A model generated the notes under the pieces. The model did not search any database. It was given only the letters and a program-made list of their open reading frames with translations, and was not told the DNA's origin. Source: Rhizoclosmatium globosum (Eukaryota > Chytridiomycota > Chytridiomycetes > Chytridiales > Chytriomycetaceae). Taken from it: a stretch of 64,000 bases of DNA. A program made the position numbers and the translations under genes. The stretch spans positions 310,001 to 374,000 of the forward strand of contig MCGO01000042.1 of assembly GCA_002104985.1 (NCBI GenBank), given 5' to 3'. Shown in pieces: positions 32,516 through 43,307 of the stretch (positions are counted from its first letter, which is position 1; each line of letters starts with the position of its first letter).

Positions 32516-34426
32516 TCAGAGTTTATCCAAGTTTGCTCGGTCTAATGGACTATCCCTTCCTCCATGATGTGATGATGACTCTTCCCCTCGATGTCCAAAT
32601 ATTGAAACCCACGCTGCAGCGAAGGGTCCAGCCAGCATAATTGCAGACACCATACAAGCAAACACGATCCGCGAGTATTCATCGGATTCCGTATGTTGTA
32701 AATGGTACTGATGCACAAGCTCCATTGTCGTAGTTGATAACGCCGCCTTATGAAAGAGTTAGTTATTCTCACGGACATCATAGAGCTTAAGTAATATAAC
32801 ACACATACCTGAACACTCCCTTTCCCCGCCCACAATCCACAAGTGAATATCTGCTCGTCAATCGAAAACGATGCAGCTTGTGCAGTGAAAAAGTTGATTG
32901 TCATGCGAACGCAGATACTGATGAATACACAGAGCATAGAGAGTGCGAGGACGATGGGTCTTATTTCAATGAAACAGACGGACGCTCCAATGAGTGGGAA
33001 GAGGAAAGGTTCTGCGAGGTTCCATATCATTTTCAGTCTATTGTTCATCGTCGTTAGGCGAGGAGGAAAGAAAATAACACTATGAGCCTAAGACATACCG
33101 CTTATTTGATGCATCCATCTGATCCTTCTCCCACCCATTCCCAATCACAGCCCAACAAACAACAACAAGACTCGACGCAGCACCCGGGAACCCGTTCGTC
33201 TTGAGAACCATCATCCCCAATGTCGTGATGGAAAAGACAATCATGGTTGCTACAGACTCTGCGACGCGTTTTGAACGTGCAAGGAATACACTGAGGACTC
33301 CGAGGACGAGGCCGCCGCCGACACCCAGGAGGAGCTCTTCAGCTGCTCGCGTGTACCATGATATATGCTCGATTGTGGGGATGGACGGGTCTGGGTGTTC
33401 GTATTCGTGTGCATGTCCAAAGACTGCTGCTAGTGCGATACCAAAGCCACTGTCCACTCTCTTATTGAGTACCTTACAATTCAAGAGAAGGGGGGGCTAT
33501 GTTTTTACCTCGTTGCAATCAAGACATCCAAACCCGTTGCAGCCAACAACGTAGGCGGAATCCGTGACCCCTTCCAACCAGGCCTATCCATCAAATTCAA
33601 AAGCAACGGAACAACAACACCCGGAGACACAGACGCAACCCCAAACGAAAGCGTGAAACACCATGGAGCAGGCAAATGAAACACAACCCGAACAAGACCC
33701 GCCAAAAACGCTGTCTCGCAAAGAACAGGTATCGAGCCAAGTAACACTGTTGGAACCAAGTTTGTCGAAATTACAGTGGCTTGGAGGGATAACCCTGCAC
33801 GCGCTGTTACGGCTGAAAGCGCGATTGTCCAGAGCGGGGTTGTCCATGAGTGTGGGAGGGGGAGGATTATTGTGCGGAAAAGGTTTCGGAGGAGGAGGCC
33901 TGTTAGGAGCATTCCCAGCATGGCGGGTTGGCGGAATCGTTCTGCGAGTCTGCCGCCTAGATTGAAAGCGAGAGATAGATTAATAAATCAATTTAAAATG
34001 GGTTGATGTTAGGGTTGTACCTCCTATTCCTGCAGCTACTACTAGTGATAGAGAGAAAAGGAGGTTTATAGCTGGATGCGGGTCGGAGTGGTCGTGGTGG
34101 TCTGGTTTGTGTTCGTGTTTGACAGCATGTTCAACTTGCGTATCTTTGTTTTCGTTTGGATTGATTTGCGGCTTCTTTTCCGAGTCTGCTTTGAAGGCTG
34201 GATTCCGTCGATCGGCAGCTGGTGCAAATGCATCGCTGAAGGGCCGGTTGTTGCTGTCTTTGTTTTTGATTGTTGGATCATCTGCTTTGGCTTGGGGAAC
34301 TGGTGCTGGTGCTAAGAGATCTTTGTTTGAAGGTGGTCGAAGAGCTCGTTGGCCAGATACAGTTAATGTGGTGGTGGTGGCAAGAAGGACAAGGACAAGG
34401 AGGACTTTGCTCTTCGACAACATCAC
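32516..34426 (-). CDS. SLC9B/NHA-type Na+/H+ antiporter (CPA2), intact copy
   Basis: Five exons (34426-34021, 33956-33509, 33449-33099, 33037-32809, 32746-32516), 554 residues. The N terminus is a signal-peptide-like hydrophobic stretch (VLLVLVLLATTTTLTVSG), then a Pro/Lys/Asp-rich and His-rich segment (HAVKHEHKPDHHDHSDPH). The antiporter body starts near residue 120 (AINLLFSLSLVVAAGIGG). The [36 protein letters not shown] and [14 protein letters not shown] motifs place it with SLC9B1/2 (NHA) proteins. In NHA2 the last motif carries an Asp-Asp pair (FDDI); here it is Asp-Val, so one of the two ion-coordinating Asp is missing. The C-terminal ~75 residues hold a last TM segment and a His/Asp-rich tail. 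It is probably in the plasma or organelle membrane. The 3' part recurs truncated in units 1 and 2. Confidence 0.87.
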
Positions 34427-34681
34427 ATTCAGTTCGATTGGTTCTTTTCAGCGCCGTCAAAAACAAAGACAAAATAGAACAAGAAATGATTAAGAAGATA
34501 AGAAGAGATAATGCACTTTATAATAACTGCTAAAACAAATATTACACATGGTTCCTATCAAAAAACTCGGCTGGACTATAAATGAAAAACGAAATAGGGA
34601 ATAAGGTATAAAAAAGAAGCTCGTAAACATCAACGAAGCAGAATATTACTACAAAATGGGGAGTGGTGCTGTCAAACAAAG

Positions 34682-36073
34682 CTACACAATGTCCTCCTCA
34701 ATAAAGGACTCATTCTCCCACGTGGCCTCTACACGTTCCATCAACACATCCGCTTTAACAATATAGTTATCACTCAGGTTGAGGTATGCCAAGTTTGGCA
34801 AATGCTGAAGCCCAACAGGAACAGGATCACACAACAAATTCGCCTTCAGGTCCACATACTCCAAATTCGGGAGCTGTGAAAGTCCCACGGGAATCAACCC
34901 ACTGAGTTGGTTATTACTCGCGACAATAAACCGTAGATTTTGTAGGTTCGCAATGCTGATGGGTAACGGGCCTGACAACAAGTTTGAACCGATATCCAAA
35001 TGCACCAAGTTCACGAGGTTCGCAAGTTCCGTGGGTATCCAACCAGACAAGAGGTTCGTGTTCAGGATCAATGATTCGAGGTGAAAGAGACGTCCAAGTT
35101 GGTATGGAATCAGTCCTGTCAGACAGTTACTGTTCAGATCCAAGTGTGTCAGTTGCGTGAGTTCTCCAATTGACCAAGGAATACATCCACGTAAATGGTT
35201 CCCCGAGATATTCAGCGTCTTCAGAGACGCAAGGGCTCCAATCTGGTATGGTATCTCTCCCGTCAATTCGTTCGCGCCGAGGTTGAGTGTTTCCATGCGC
35301 GTACAGTTTCCGAGTTCAGGAGGGATAGAGTATCGGAGAGAGTTGCAGGACAGGTCCAAGTGGACGAGGTTTGTGAGGAGGCCGAGTGGTTGAGGGATCG
35401 CGCCGCGGAGGTGTCGTTTTGACCATGCGATCAGGGTGAGTTGGGAGAGCCTGTGTTGGGCGTAGACGAGTTGGTACGTTAGAGGGAGCTTGAACCAGAG
35501 GCGGTCAAACTCGTGGCATGAGATTAAGGTTGGAGACGTGAGTTTTGTGTGGATGTTGATGTAGGTTGAAAGGTTTAGAGCGGCAAAGTGTGGATCTGAG
35601 AGGCAGTGGTAGAAGGCGCGGGAGAGACGCAGGCATTTTGTGGCTTCGGTTGGGTGGAGGAGAGCGAATATTTTGTGTACGATTTCTGTGGGTAGTTTGT
35701 GTTGAAGTGGGGAAGATCCAGAGTTAGGGTTGTTGTTGCTGGCAGTGCAGTGGAAGGAGAAGGCGTTCAAGGCTGAGCATATTGTTTCAGGCGAGTTGTG
35801 GGCTTTGACTGGTAGGTGACCAGGGTTGTAGGGCTGGTGAGGAGGCAGAGGTTCGTAAGATTGGGCGAAGGTTGGGCCGGTGGAGCAACCTCGCTCAACT
35901 TCAACTTCAACTTCAACTTCAACTTCAAACAAAGAAGGTGATGGTGGTCCTGGTCCGTGCTTGCTCTGCTGGTGTGCGTACCCCTTAGACAGCCGCCTAT
36001 GTTGTCTAGTTCCACTCCTAGTCTGTCCTAGGCAGTTGTGCATGTGCGTATGTGTGTGGCCGTGCTGGTTCAT
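34682..36073 (-). CDS. F-box protein with leucine-rich repeats of the plant type
   Basis: Intronless, 463 residues. Residues ~1-95 are low complexity: His/Thr-rich start (HGHTHTHMH) and a Glu-Val dipeptide run encoded by a hexanucleotide repeat. An F-box-like segment follows (LQHKLPTEIVHKIFALLHPTEATKCLRLSRAFYHCLSD as two adjacent stretches, ~128-165). From ~205 there are about nine LRRs of 24 residues with the plant-specific consensus L..L..L.L..N.L.G.IP..(I/L)G (e.g. LTNLVHLDLSCNSLRYSIP, LASLKTLNISGNHLRGCIP). F-box proteins recruit substrates to SCF ubiquitin ligases through Skp1; the LRR would bind the substrate. The plant-type LRR joined to an F-box is uncommon in well-known fungi. Confidence 0.82.
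   Translation of the reverse strand: MNQHGHTHTHMHNCLGQTRSGTRQHRRLSKGYAHQQSKHGPGPPSPSLFEVEVEVEVEVERGCSTGPTFAQSYEPLPPHQPYNPGHLPVKAHNSPETICSALNAFSFHCTASNNNPNSGSSPLQHKLPTEIVHKIFALLHPTEATKCLRLSRAFYHCLSDPHFAALNLSTYINIHTKLTSPTLISCHEFDRLWFKLPLTYQLVYAQHRLSQLTLIAWSKRHLRGAIPQPLGLLTNLVHLDLSCNSLRYSIPPELGNCTRMETLNLGANELTGEIPYQIGALASLKTLNISGNHLRGCIPWSIGELTQLTHLDLNSNCLTGLIPYQLGRLFHLESLILNTNLLSGWIPTELANLVNLVHLDIGSNLLSGPLPISIANLQNLRFIVASNNQLSGLIPVGLSQLPNLEYVDLKANLLCDPVPVGLQHLPNLAYLNLSDNYIVKADVLMERVEATWENESFIEEDIV
35895..35930. repeat. (TCAACT)n microsatellite, coding
   Basis: Six copies of the hexanucleotide (last one imperfect) within the F-box/LRR gene; on the coding strand it gives the Val-Glu run near residue 50. 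Likely length-polymorphic. Confidence 0.85.
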
Positions 36074-36399
36074 TCGCGATCTGTTTCCAAAAAAGTTTTT
36101 CTTGGATCTGGTTTCTTTGTTGTGGCGAATCGAATACTGGCGAGTCCAACTGGAACCTTCGATGCAACTAATGAATTAGTAGTAACAAAAGGAATAAATT
36201 CATATATAACATCTGCTTTTTTGGTATGCACAGATCGTGGTTTCGGTGAGGTTTCCGAAGTGACAATTTAAAAGGCCTTTGTTGAACGCTATCACCTGGA
36301 AACACGTGTTTCGGGAAGACTGATATGTTCAAACAATACATGGGAGACTGAACTTGATTAGGAAAAAAAAGAGGTTGGGAGCAACTCGAACACACCAGA
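36074..36399. other. Divergent intergenic region
   Basis: 326 bases between the F-box/LRR gene and the paraoxonase-like gene, transcribed away from each other. It must contain both promoters. I see AT-rich segments but no defined element. Confidence 0.4.
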
Positions 36400-37788
36400 A
36401 TGTTTGGGCCATTACTGACGATCGTAACTGGAATTCTCCTCGCGATCCTGTAAGTAACCAGCCTAATACCTATTAAACAAGCAACCAACCAATCGAGTAT
36501 TAAATCGCATCGAACAGATACTTTCCGGCTGAGCAGCACCTTCGTCTCAGCGGCATCTTTCCCTCTCGAACCGAAGCTGCCCTTAGAGTACTTGCAACTC
36601 AGCCAAAGACTTCAAAGTGTCGCAACATCGGATCGCAGCTCGGTCTCTCGTGCGAAACAGTCGTTGTCAACCCCGCATTTGGCATTGCGTACCTTGCCTG
36701 CGAGCCAATGACATCCCGCCTGAACTACAATCCAACTATGGGTAACCTGAAGGGAGAATATGCGGGCCATGGAGCGGTGTACTCCCTGGACTTGAAGGTA
36801 TTTGGTTTCGTACTTTGAGTGTTTGTTGTCATGGGTGTATTATGCTTACGTGTCAATCTGATTCACAGACCGAGGCAATCGCAAAACTCTCCTTTTCGTC
36901 TCCGCTTCCTTCAAATCTAACAATCCTCGGTCTCAACTTTGCCCTCAAAGACAAGAACACGGCAATTCTTGCTCTCACAAACCACAACCCAAATGGAGGC
37001 CGTATCGAAACTGTCTCTCACACAAAAGGCTCTCTCACCCTGGATCCTATCGACTCTTTCAAAACAAAACAGTTTTTCGATTGGCCAAATAGTCTGGCTG
37101 TTCTTCCTGACGGCTCGTTTTATGCTACAAGTGGTCCTAAACATATCCTGGAAGTCTTCACGCCGATTCAACTTGGTTCCATTATATACTATGACGCTGA
37201 AACAAAGAAAGCAAGGTTTTAATTTTTTTCTTTGCCTTCTCCAAAAAATCTGGTAACTTACTAACACACATAACACCCAAAAAACCATACCAAAAAAACA
37301 ACAACAACAAAAGAGTCGTTGCAAAAGACATCAACTTTGCAAACGGTCTCTCGTTCTCTCCAGATGGATCTCACCTCTACGCCGCATCCACAAACGAAGG
37401 ACTCCTCATTTACAAACGCACAAACCTTGACTCGGGGGCACTCAAACTCGTTGAAAAAGTCGCTATCCCGTTTTACGCCGATAACGTCAGTGTGCACCCT
37501 AAAACCGGCGCTGTGTATGTCACGGGGCACGGTAACGCTGTCAGCTTCTTGCTTACGATGCGGGATTTTAAAGGGGAGAGTAAGAGTCCTTCGTTCGTGT
37601 CGAGGGTGGTGAATAATACTGGGGAGGATGTGTTTTATGGGCACAAGTATAAACAGGAGATTGTGTTTGTGGGGACGGATGATATGTTTTCTACTGTTTC
37701 GCATGTTGCTGTTGATTTGGGGGGTCGTAAGACGCTTTTTGGGGCTCTGGCTACGAAGGGGGTTGGGGTCTGTGATTGGGTTTTGTAA
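36400..37788 (+). CDS. Paraoxonase/arylesterase-like six-bladed beta-propeller protein
   Basis: Four exons (36400-36449, 36518-36797, 36869-37215, 37314-37788), 383 residues, close to the ~355 of animal paraoxonases. The N terminus MFGPLLTIVTGILLAILYF is an uncleaved signal/anchor, as in PON proteins. Propeller motifs follow: FFDWPNSLAVLPDG, FANGLSFSPDGSHLY and FYADNVSVHPKTGAVYV, which correspond to the Ca2+-binding Asn/Asp strands of PON (human PON has FANGL and DNISVDPETG). Animal PONs are Ca2+-dependent lactonases/arylesterases. Substrate here is unknown. The acceptor before exon 4 lies in a CAA/AAC-rich tract, so its exact position is less certain. Confidence 0.85.
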
Positions 37789-37889
37789 GAGAGTCTGCAT
37801 GTGCGATTGTATCTAGTAAATAAATGAGTCTCCGTATTCTATAACTGCTCTTTTTTATTTCCACATCTGCATCCTGTCTTTCTCGTCAT

Positions 37890-39109
37890 TTAAAGTTTCG
37901 TGTGCGAGAGTTTTAGCGGTGTGGTGCTTCCTGCACTAATCGGACTGTTTGCAACAATCTCCACATCCAGTCCACGCTTCTCAATGTACTTTACAAAGTT
38001 TGGATAACTAGAGTTTTTCATCTAATCCACCACAATCGAGGAAAATGGTATGAGCGAAAAAAAAGCTTATTGGCAAAAAGGCAACAATAACTCACGGTCA
38101 AATAAACTTCCTCCATAATCGGCTTCAACACGTCTGGCTGATATTCATTATACTCCCTCACACGCATGGCAAGTCTCTCGTACAAAGCATTTGGAACGTT
38201 GAGTTCCGAGTCCCCGCCCACAGTGAAAAACTTTGAGAGAATGTGTTCAAGGAACTGACGCTTTTGGTCGCTTGTCTCAAGACGGTTTTCAGTGAGTGAT
38301 TTCGTGGATCCTGTGAGTGACCAGACTGACGATGTCATGTTTGCTAATGAGCCGAGACTTGCCATTACGCTCTTTGAGCCGCTTGTTGTATTGGATCGGG
38401 AGAGGGCTGATGGTTCTTTTAGTTTTGAGGGGGCGAGGAGGAGGGTTGTCATTGTTGGTTTTGCTGATGGGGCGGTAGGTGCTTCTTGATCGAGTTTGAA
38501 GGATTCCGTTGCTGCAAAAATTGATATTTATATTAGAATACAGGAACGAGAGAATACCCAAAGTGGAAGGGGGTACGGACCTGGTAACTGTTTACTGCTG
38601 AAGGACTTTGATCGTGACATTCCAAAGTCGTTTGATTTCACGCGTGTAATTCGGGGAGCTGGTTGGTTTCCTCCTCCATTACCGCTACCTTGGACAAACA
38701 GACTGCTGTCGGTCTTTGGGCCCATGGTTGACGCAGTTGCACCTTCCACCTTCAAAGAGTCCACGCTGTTCAACAAGTCCTTGAAAGAATAACTCAAACT
38801 ATTTCCATGCTTCCCACTAAAAATAATCGCGGAAGTGGGTCGTTGGTTTGGACTGCGACTTCCTGTTGGTGTGGATGATGCTGACAATCCCTCCTTGTGC
38901 ACAAGAGTGGGAAGCGGTGGAACGTTTGGAAGCGCGGGTTCAGGCACGTAGCTCCTTCTGTAGCTTAAACATGTCTCCCAAAAGTCGAGGTTCTCGCTGG
39001 CGTACTCGATGGTAGAGAGGTAGTTTCGAAACGCGTCCAGGGAATATGGTGGGCCAACTTCATCGCGTAGGACACTTGCTAACGTGATCTTTCGACCCGG
39101 AGCAGTCAT
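37890..39109 (-). CDS. RGS-domain protein (regulator of G-protein signalling) with a split domain
   Basis: Three exons (39109-38581, 38511-38096, 38021-37890), 358 residues. The first ~55 residues look like the N-terminal RGS helices (TLASVLRDEVGPPYSLDAFRN, then YASENLDFWETC). A Ser/Pro-rich insert of roughly 190 residues follows. The remaining RGS helices resume at RQFLEHILSKFF, with ELNVPNALYERLAMRVRE and, in the last exon, MKNSSYPNFVKYIEK. RGS proteins speed GTP hydrolysis by Galpha subunits at the plasma membrane. Long insertions are known in fungal RGS domains such as Sst2/RgsA relatives. The last exon adds a short Ser/Thr-rich tail. Confidence 0.8.
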
Positions 39110-39186
39110 TATTTATGGAAAGAAGGGCAGATTTTCGCAGTTGTTTCACCGAAACCCCACACTTGAACAAGAAACAATGGAATTTT

Positions 39187-40172
39187 TTAATTTATTTTGA
39201 GTGGTCCGTTTTTCGAAGGTGTAGAAGAAATCGAAGGCGGTGTACGTGATCCTGCTGAAGCTGCGGGGGTAGTTCCTCCACTAGTATCATCATTCTCTTG
39301 CAGATCCCCATTCAACCCAAACAGCTCCCAATCCTGTTCAGAAACACTCTCCAAGAATAAATCCGCTTCGTCTCCGTCATCGTCTTGGTCAGCGAAATAC
39401 GGATTAAATATTCCCAAGTCTTCACGGCTCGTGAATGTAGCTTGCCGTGTTGCGGTTTGGATAAAGTCTGAGAATGGATCCAAAGTCTCATCGATTCGCT
39501 CCTCTTGTGTCTCTGCCGCTGCCGCTTCCGTCCGATGACATGAATTCCAAGTGCCAGTCAGGACCTCCTCATTCTCATCACTTGAATCCAACAACTCCTC
39601 TTCAACACGCATCTTCTTGCTCCTTCCCCCACTCCCAACCCCTCCACTATCAACCTCAACATCACTCCTCCTCCGCACATTCTTCTTTTTCTTTGACGGA
39701 CGTCCCGAAACAGCCTTCCCTTTCTCACCTCCTTCAGTAGCACCACCAGCCAATCCATCCATCTTCAACCGCACACGATCGTCATCAAACCGTTTCTGCA
39801 TCTACTTTTTTTGCTCGCATGTGAGAATTCGTCGGTAGAAAAGGGGTGTAGACTCACTTCAACCCATTCGTCACGTCCAAGCCTCCTCCACCGTGCTGGG
39901 TCTTGGTCTCGCATCGTTTCACGGATTTTGATTTCATCGCGTTGCTGGAGAATATACAAATGGTTGTCAGGTATTACGTAGGGAAATTCTTGGGGTTAAC
40001 GAACCAAACTACGCAAGAGTGTGCATAGGGACTTGTGTTGCATCGAAAGGGAAGACGTGTGTGCAAGGGTTTCTTCAGTTAGTTGTTTGAGTGCTGCTAG
40101 TGGGACTGGTGTTTCAGATGATCCAGAAGTAGGTCCACTGTAAGGCGTGGGCAGTGGTGGAAGTGTCCGCAT
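39187..40172 (-). CDS. Unrecognised probable nuclear protein with acidic C terminus
   Basis: Three exons (40172-40005, 39944-39858, 39801-39187), 289 residues. Not recognised. The N terminus is Pro-rich then helical (PLAALKQLTEETLAHTSSL, LCTLLRSLQRDEIKI), then Arg/Asp-rich (RDQDPARWRRLGRDEWVEMQ). A basic patch (RPSKKKKNVRRRSD) looks like a nuclear localisation signal. The C-terminal half is acidic with DLGIFNPYF, DQDDDGDEADLFLESVSEQDWELFG and a Ser/Thr/Pro end. The acidic-aromatic stretches resemble activation or chromatin-complex tail motifs, but I do not assign a function. Confidence 0.62.
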
Positions 40173-40462
40173 CGTTTTCTGAATGAAAGTAATAACTATA
40201 AAATAAAGCAGCATCAATCATTCATTATTATTGGGAATAACGAGATAAATCTTTACAGAACACAAAAGAAAAAACAAACAAGCAATAAAAGAAAGAAGAA
40301 AAAAATAAACTGAAAAACAAGAACAAAAAAAAAAAACAACCCAATGAGAACTTCAAAATGCGTGCGCCAAAAAAAACAGCTTCTTCCCCAATGCCCTTCA
40401 TAATAAACATTTGTTCTTTTCATCAAACTCCATCTCCCCATCATCATTCATCTTCCTTAGTA

Positions 40463-43307
40463 TTAAGCTTGACCGTTCCAGTACTGGTTGCTGTTTTGGC
40501 GTCCGTAACTCTGGTATGGCTGCTGGTGCTGCTGGTAGGCTGGGTAACCCTGGTAACCACCTTGGTTGCCCAAACCACCGAGCTGTTGTTGCTGGTTGTA
40601 GTAAGAGGACGCGTTCATGCCTCCAACAGCTGGGTTTCCACCCGCAAGCTGGCCTTGTGGGTTTCCTGGGCCTCCGTATCCTCCGCGAGTTTGACGGTTG
40701 GCTGGAACGTTTTGTTGGCCTTGCTTGTTGGCACCTTGGGCTCCAGCGCCAACTTGGCTCTGTCCCTGCTGGTTCTGTGGAGCACCACCCTGCTGCTGAG
40801 CACCTGGCTGTTGCTGTTGACCGGCAGATTGTTGGCCAGGCTGTTGCTGTTGCTGTGGTTGTTGTTGCTGTTGACCGCCAATTCCAAAGCCTTGGAACTG
40901 CTGTTGCTGGAATCCACCGTAGGTGTTCTTTCCGTAGTCACCAGAGAGCATTCCACCCAATCCTGGAGCTCCAGTTGCCATGTCGTCATACATACCACTT
41001 TGGTGGTACAAGTGAGGAGCACCGTAAGATCCGTATCCTCCAACATTGCTTTGGTTTCCAGCGGTCATTCCTCCAATGCTGGCTGGAGACTGCTTTCCAG
41101 CAGTGGCAGCGTTTCCAGCAACAGCGCCAGCAGCACCCGCACCGACACTTCCAGCAACTCCCGCAGCTGGGTTAGCGACTCCAGCAGCTCCGGCTTGGTT
41201 GGGGTATGGCTGGTACATGTTCTTGTTGACGAAAGGCTGTCCGTAGCCAGAGTTAGGGTAACCCATGTTTTGGTATTGGTTGACGTAGTATGGGTGGTAG
41301 AATCCGTATGGGATTGGGTATCCACCGGCCTGCTGCTGCTGTTGAGGGCCGGCATTTTGTTGACCTGGCTGGCCTGGGGCACCTGGCTGTGCGCTCTGAG
41401 TTTGAGCGGCAGCTGGGGTTTGGCCAGCTGGGACAAAGTCGTTGACGCCGTACTTTTGGATTGGCTGTCCGTAAGCTGGGTCGTTGTAGTAACCCTGGGC
41501 ACAAAAGCGTTAGTTTGATAATCGGTAAGATAGAACTGGCGTACCATCATACGCTGCTGGTCGTTTCCGTAACCATTTCCGTAGTCCATTGGAAGTCCTC
41601 CCAACTGCATACCGAATCCAGATGGAATCTGCTGCTGCATCTGTGGAGGAATCTGTGGAATTCTTTGCTGCAAGCCTGGAGCACCAACGTGAGGCTGCTG
41701 CTGAAGTGGCTGCTGCTGCTGTTGCTGTTGCTGAAGTTGTTGCTGAGCAGATGGCTGAGCAGCTGGAGTAGCTGGCTTCTCCTCCTTCAACTCCGCGGCT
41801 GGCTCTTCACTGGCAAACTGACCGAATCGGAGTCCGCTAGTGGTTGGAGCAACAGTGCTAGGCATGATGACAGGAGCATCCTGGTTCAGCTTACGGGCTG
41901 GAGCAGCGGATCGTGGTGGTTGCTGTTGTTTTTGAGCAAGACCTGGTGGTCCTCCAGCAGCGGCAGCTGACTCAATAACAGATGGAATTTCTTCGGGCTG
42001 TTCGTGGTGAACAGGTGCTGGTGAAACGGATCGGAATTGCTGTTGTGTTGGTTCAGGGGACTTTGCACGGACTGGTTGGATTGGAGATGCAATGTGTTGA
42101 GGGGATGGAGGAGCTTGCTTTGCAGGACTGGCAGATCGTGGGGATGGAGATGGCTTTGGTGCCAGAGTAGCGGCTGCCATAGCATCAGTGATTTCTTTTG
42201 TTGGTGGGGTTGGTTTGAAGGTGCTCTTTTGAACGACAGGGGATGACTTTGGCTTTTCGACAACAGGAGCTGGTGGCGGAGGATCAGGACTAAAGAAGAA
42301 GTGAAAAGTAAGTATAAATGATTTAGGTTGAATTTGGGGCAACGAACCCCTTCACAAGTTGGGCCCATGATTTGCCTGCTGGTGCTGTTGACTTTTGTTG
42401 AGGAGCAGCAGCAACAGGAGCAGCAGGCTTTGGCTTTGAGGCTGGAGCAGCTGTCTTTGCTGGTGAAGAGTGTACTGGAGCTGGAGCTGGAGCTGGAGCT
42501 GGAGCTGGAGTCTCAGACTCAGCCCATTCATCACCACCCTCAACGGCGGCGGCAGCAGCAGGCTCGGCAGGTTGGTATGAGGCTTCTCCCCATTTAACAT
42601 GTTTGGCTTCTGTTTGCTCTGCGGCAGCTGCAGTCTCGAATCCGTTTTGAGCACGTGGGGCCCGTGGGAAGGCTAATGTTTAACTATGAGTAAAGAACGT
42701 AGATTAATTGTATAGATGGACAAACCAGAGACAGTTGCTCCACCACGTCCTCCGCGTGGTCCTCCACGTCCACCTCGGCGACCAGCTGAGGGTAAAAAAT
42801 GTTAAGGTCGAACTGTGTGGGTATGTGAACAACGTACATCCTCGTGTGGAGTCTTCGTGGTTTCCAGTTGGGTACGATCGTGGCTCACGTGCAGCAGGTA
42901 CGGCAGCGGATGTATCAAAGCTTCCCTTTCCAGGCTTTACTGTCTTTTTCGACTTCTTTGAGACTTCACCCCATTTGCTTGCAGTGCCTAGAAGATACTA
43001 GCTTAGAGCATTGCTCTTGTACGATAGGGGAGCCAACCGTACCTTCCATAATCCTGTTGATGGCCAGATCCACGTCACCATGTACTTCCTCCAGGTTTGT
43101 CAACAGATCGCTCTCAGTCCATTCGGCTGAAAACAGTTCCAATAGAGTGCGGAGTTCTGATGGATATTGTTTCTTCAGAGCAAGCAGAGATGCATCCAGC
43201 TGTGTAGAAGACTGCTTTTGGGATGTGGGAGCGGCTGCCCATTCATCGTCCTGTGAATCTGTGCTATATTGCTGTTGCTGCGCCCCTTTTGAGATGCCTC
43301 GTGACAT
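40463..43307 (-). CDS. DEF1: Def1-like RNA polymerase II degradation factor (CUE domain, Gln-rich)
   Basis: Six exons (43307-43043, 42987-42838, 42785-42726, 42672-42348, 42289-41545, 41494-40463), 858 residues. The N-terminal CUE domain is visible (SELRTLLELFSAEWTESDLL, then VDLAINRIMEG, ~50-88). Exons 2-3 give an Arg/Gly-rich patch (GRRGGRGGPRGGRGG); then come Ala/Pro-rich and Pro/Ser-rich stretches and a long Gln-rich, Gly/Tyr-rich C terminus (runs of 5-8 Gln). In yeast, Def1 promotes ubiquitylation and degradation of stalled RNA polymerase II, the CUE domain docking with elongin. Low-complexity tail may drive condensation. Domain order and composition support the call; sequence identity in the tail is not informative. 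The 60-base exon 3 encodes just the RGG patch, so skipping would remove it in frame. Confidence 0.82.
42475..42510. repeat. (CTGGAG)n microsatellite, coding
   Basis: Six copies of a hexanucleotide in the Def1-like gene, encoding an Ala-Pro run (PAPAPAPAPAP) on the coding strand. Confidence 0.85.

Larger units (their letters stand above)
26461..33651. repeat. 7.2-kb tandem segmental duplication, unit 3
   Basis: Third unit; its right edge runs on into the intact antiporter gene, so the duplication boundary (33651) is only visible by comparison with the two internal junctions. Its helicase fragment is the most diverged of the three, with an 11-base insertion after the zinc-finger gene creating a small palindrome (TTTGATA CGATC TATCAAA near 27048). 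Its zinc-finger, two-module and LDAH-type genes are intact. Confidence 0.93.

Noticed and set aside
12084..33651. The 7.2-kb unit as a transposon or virus-like element
   Set aside because: No terminal repeats, target-site duplication, transposase, integrase or polymerase; breakpoints lie inside two host genes, so a segmental duplication is simpler.
40358..41518. 386-codon open frame on the plus strand
   Set aside because: It is antisense to the Gln-rich part of the Def1-like gene; its Leu/Val/Ser-rich composition follows from the CAG/CAA codons of the opposite strand.
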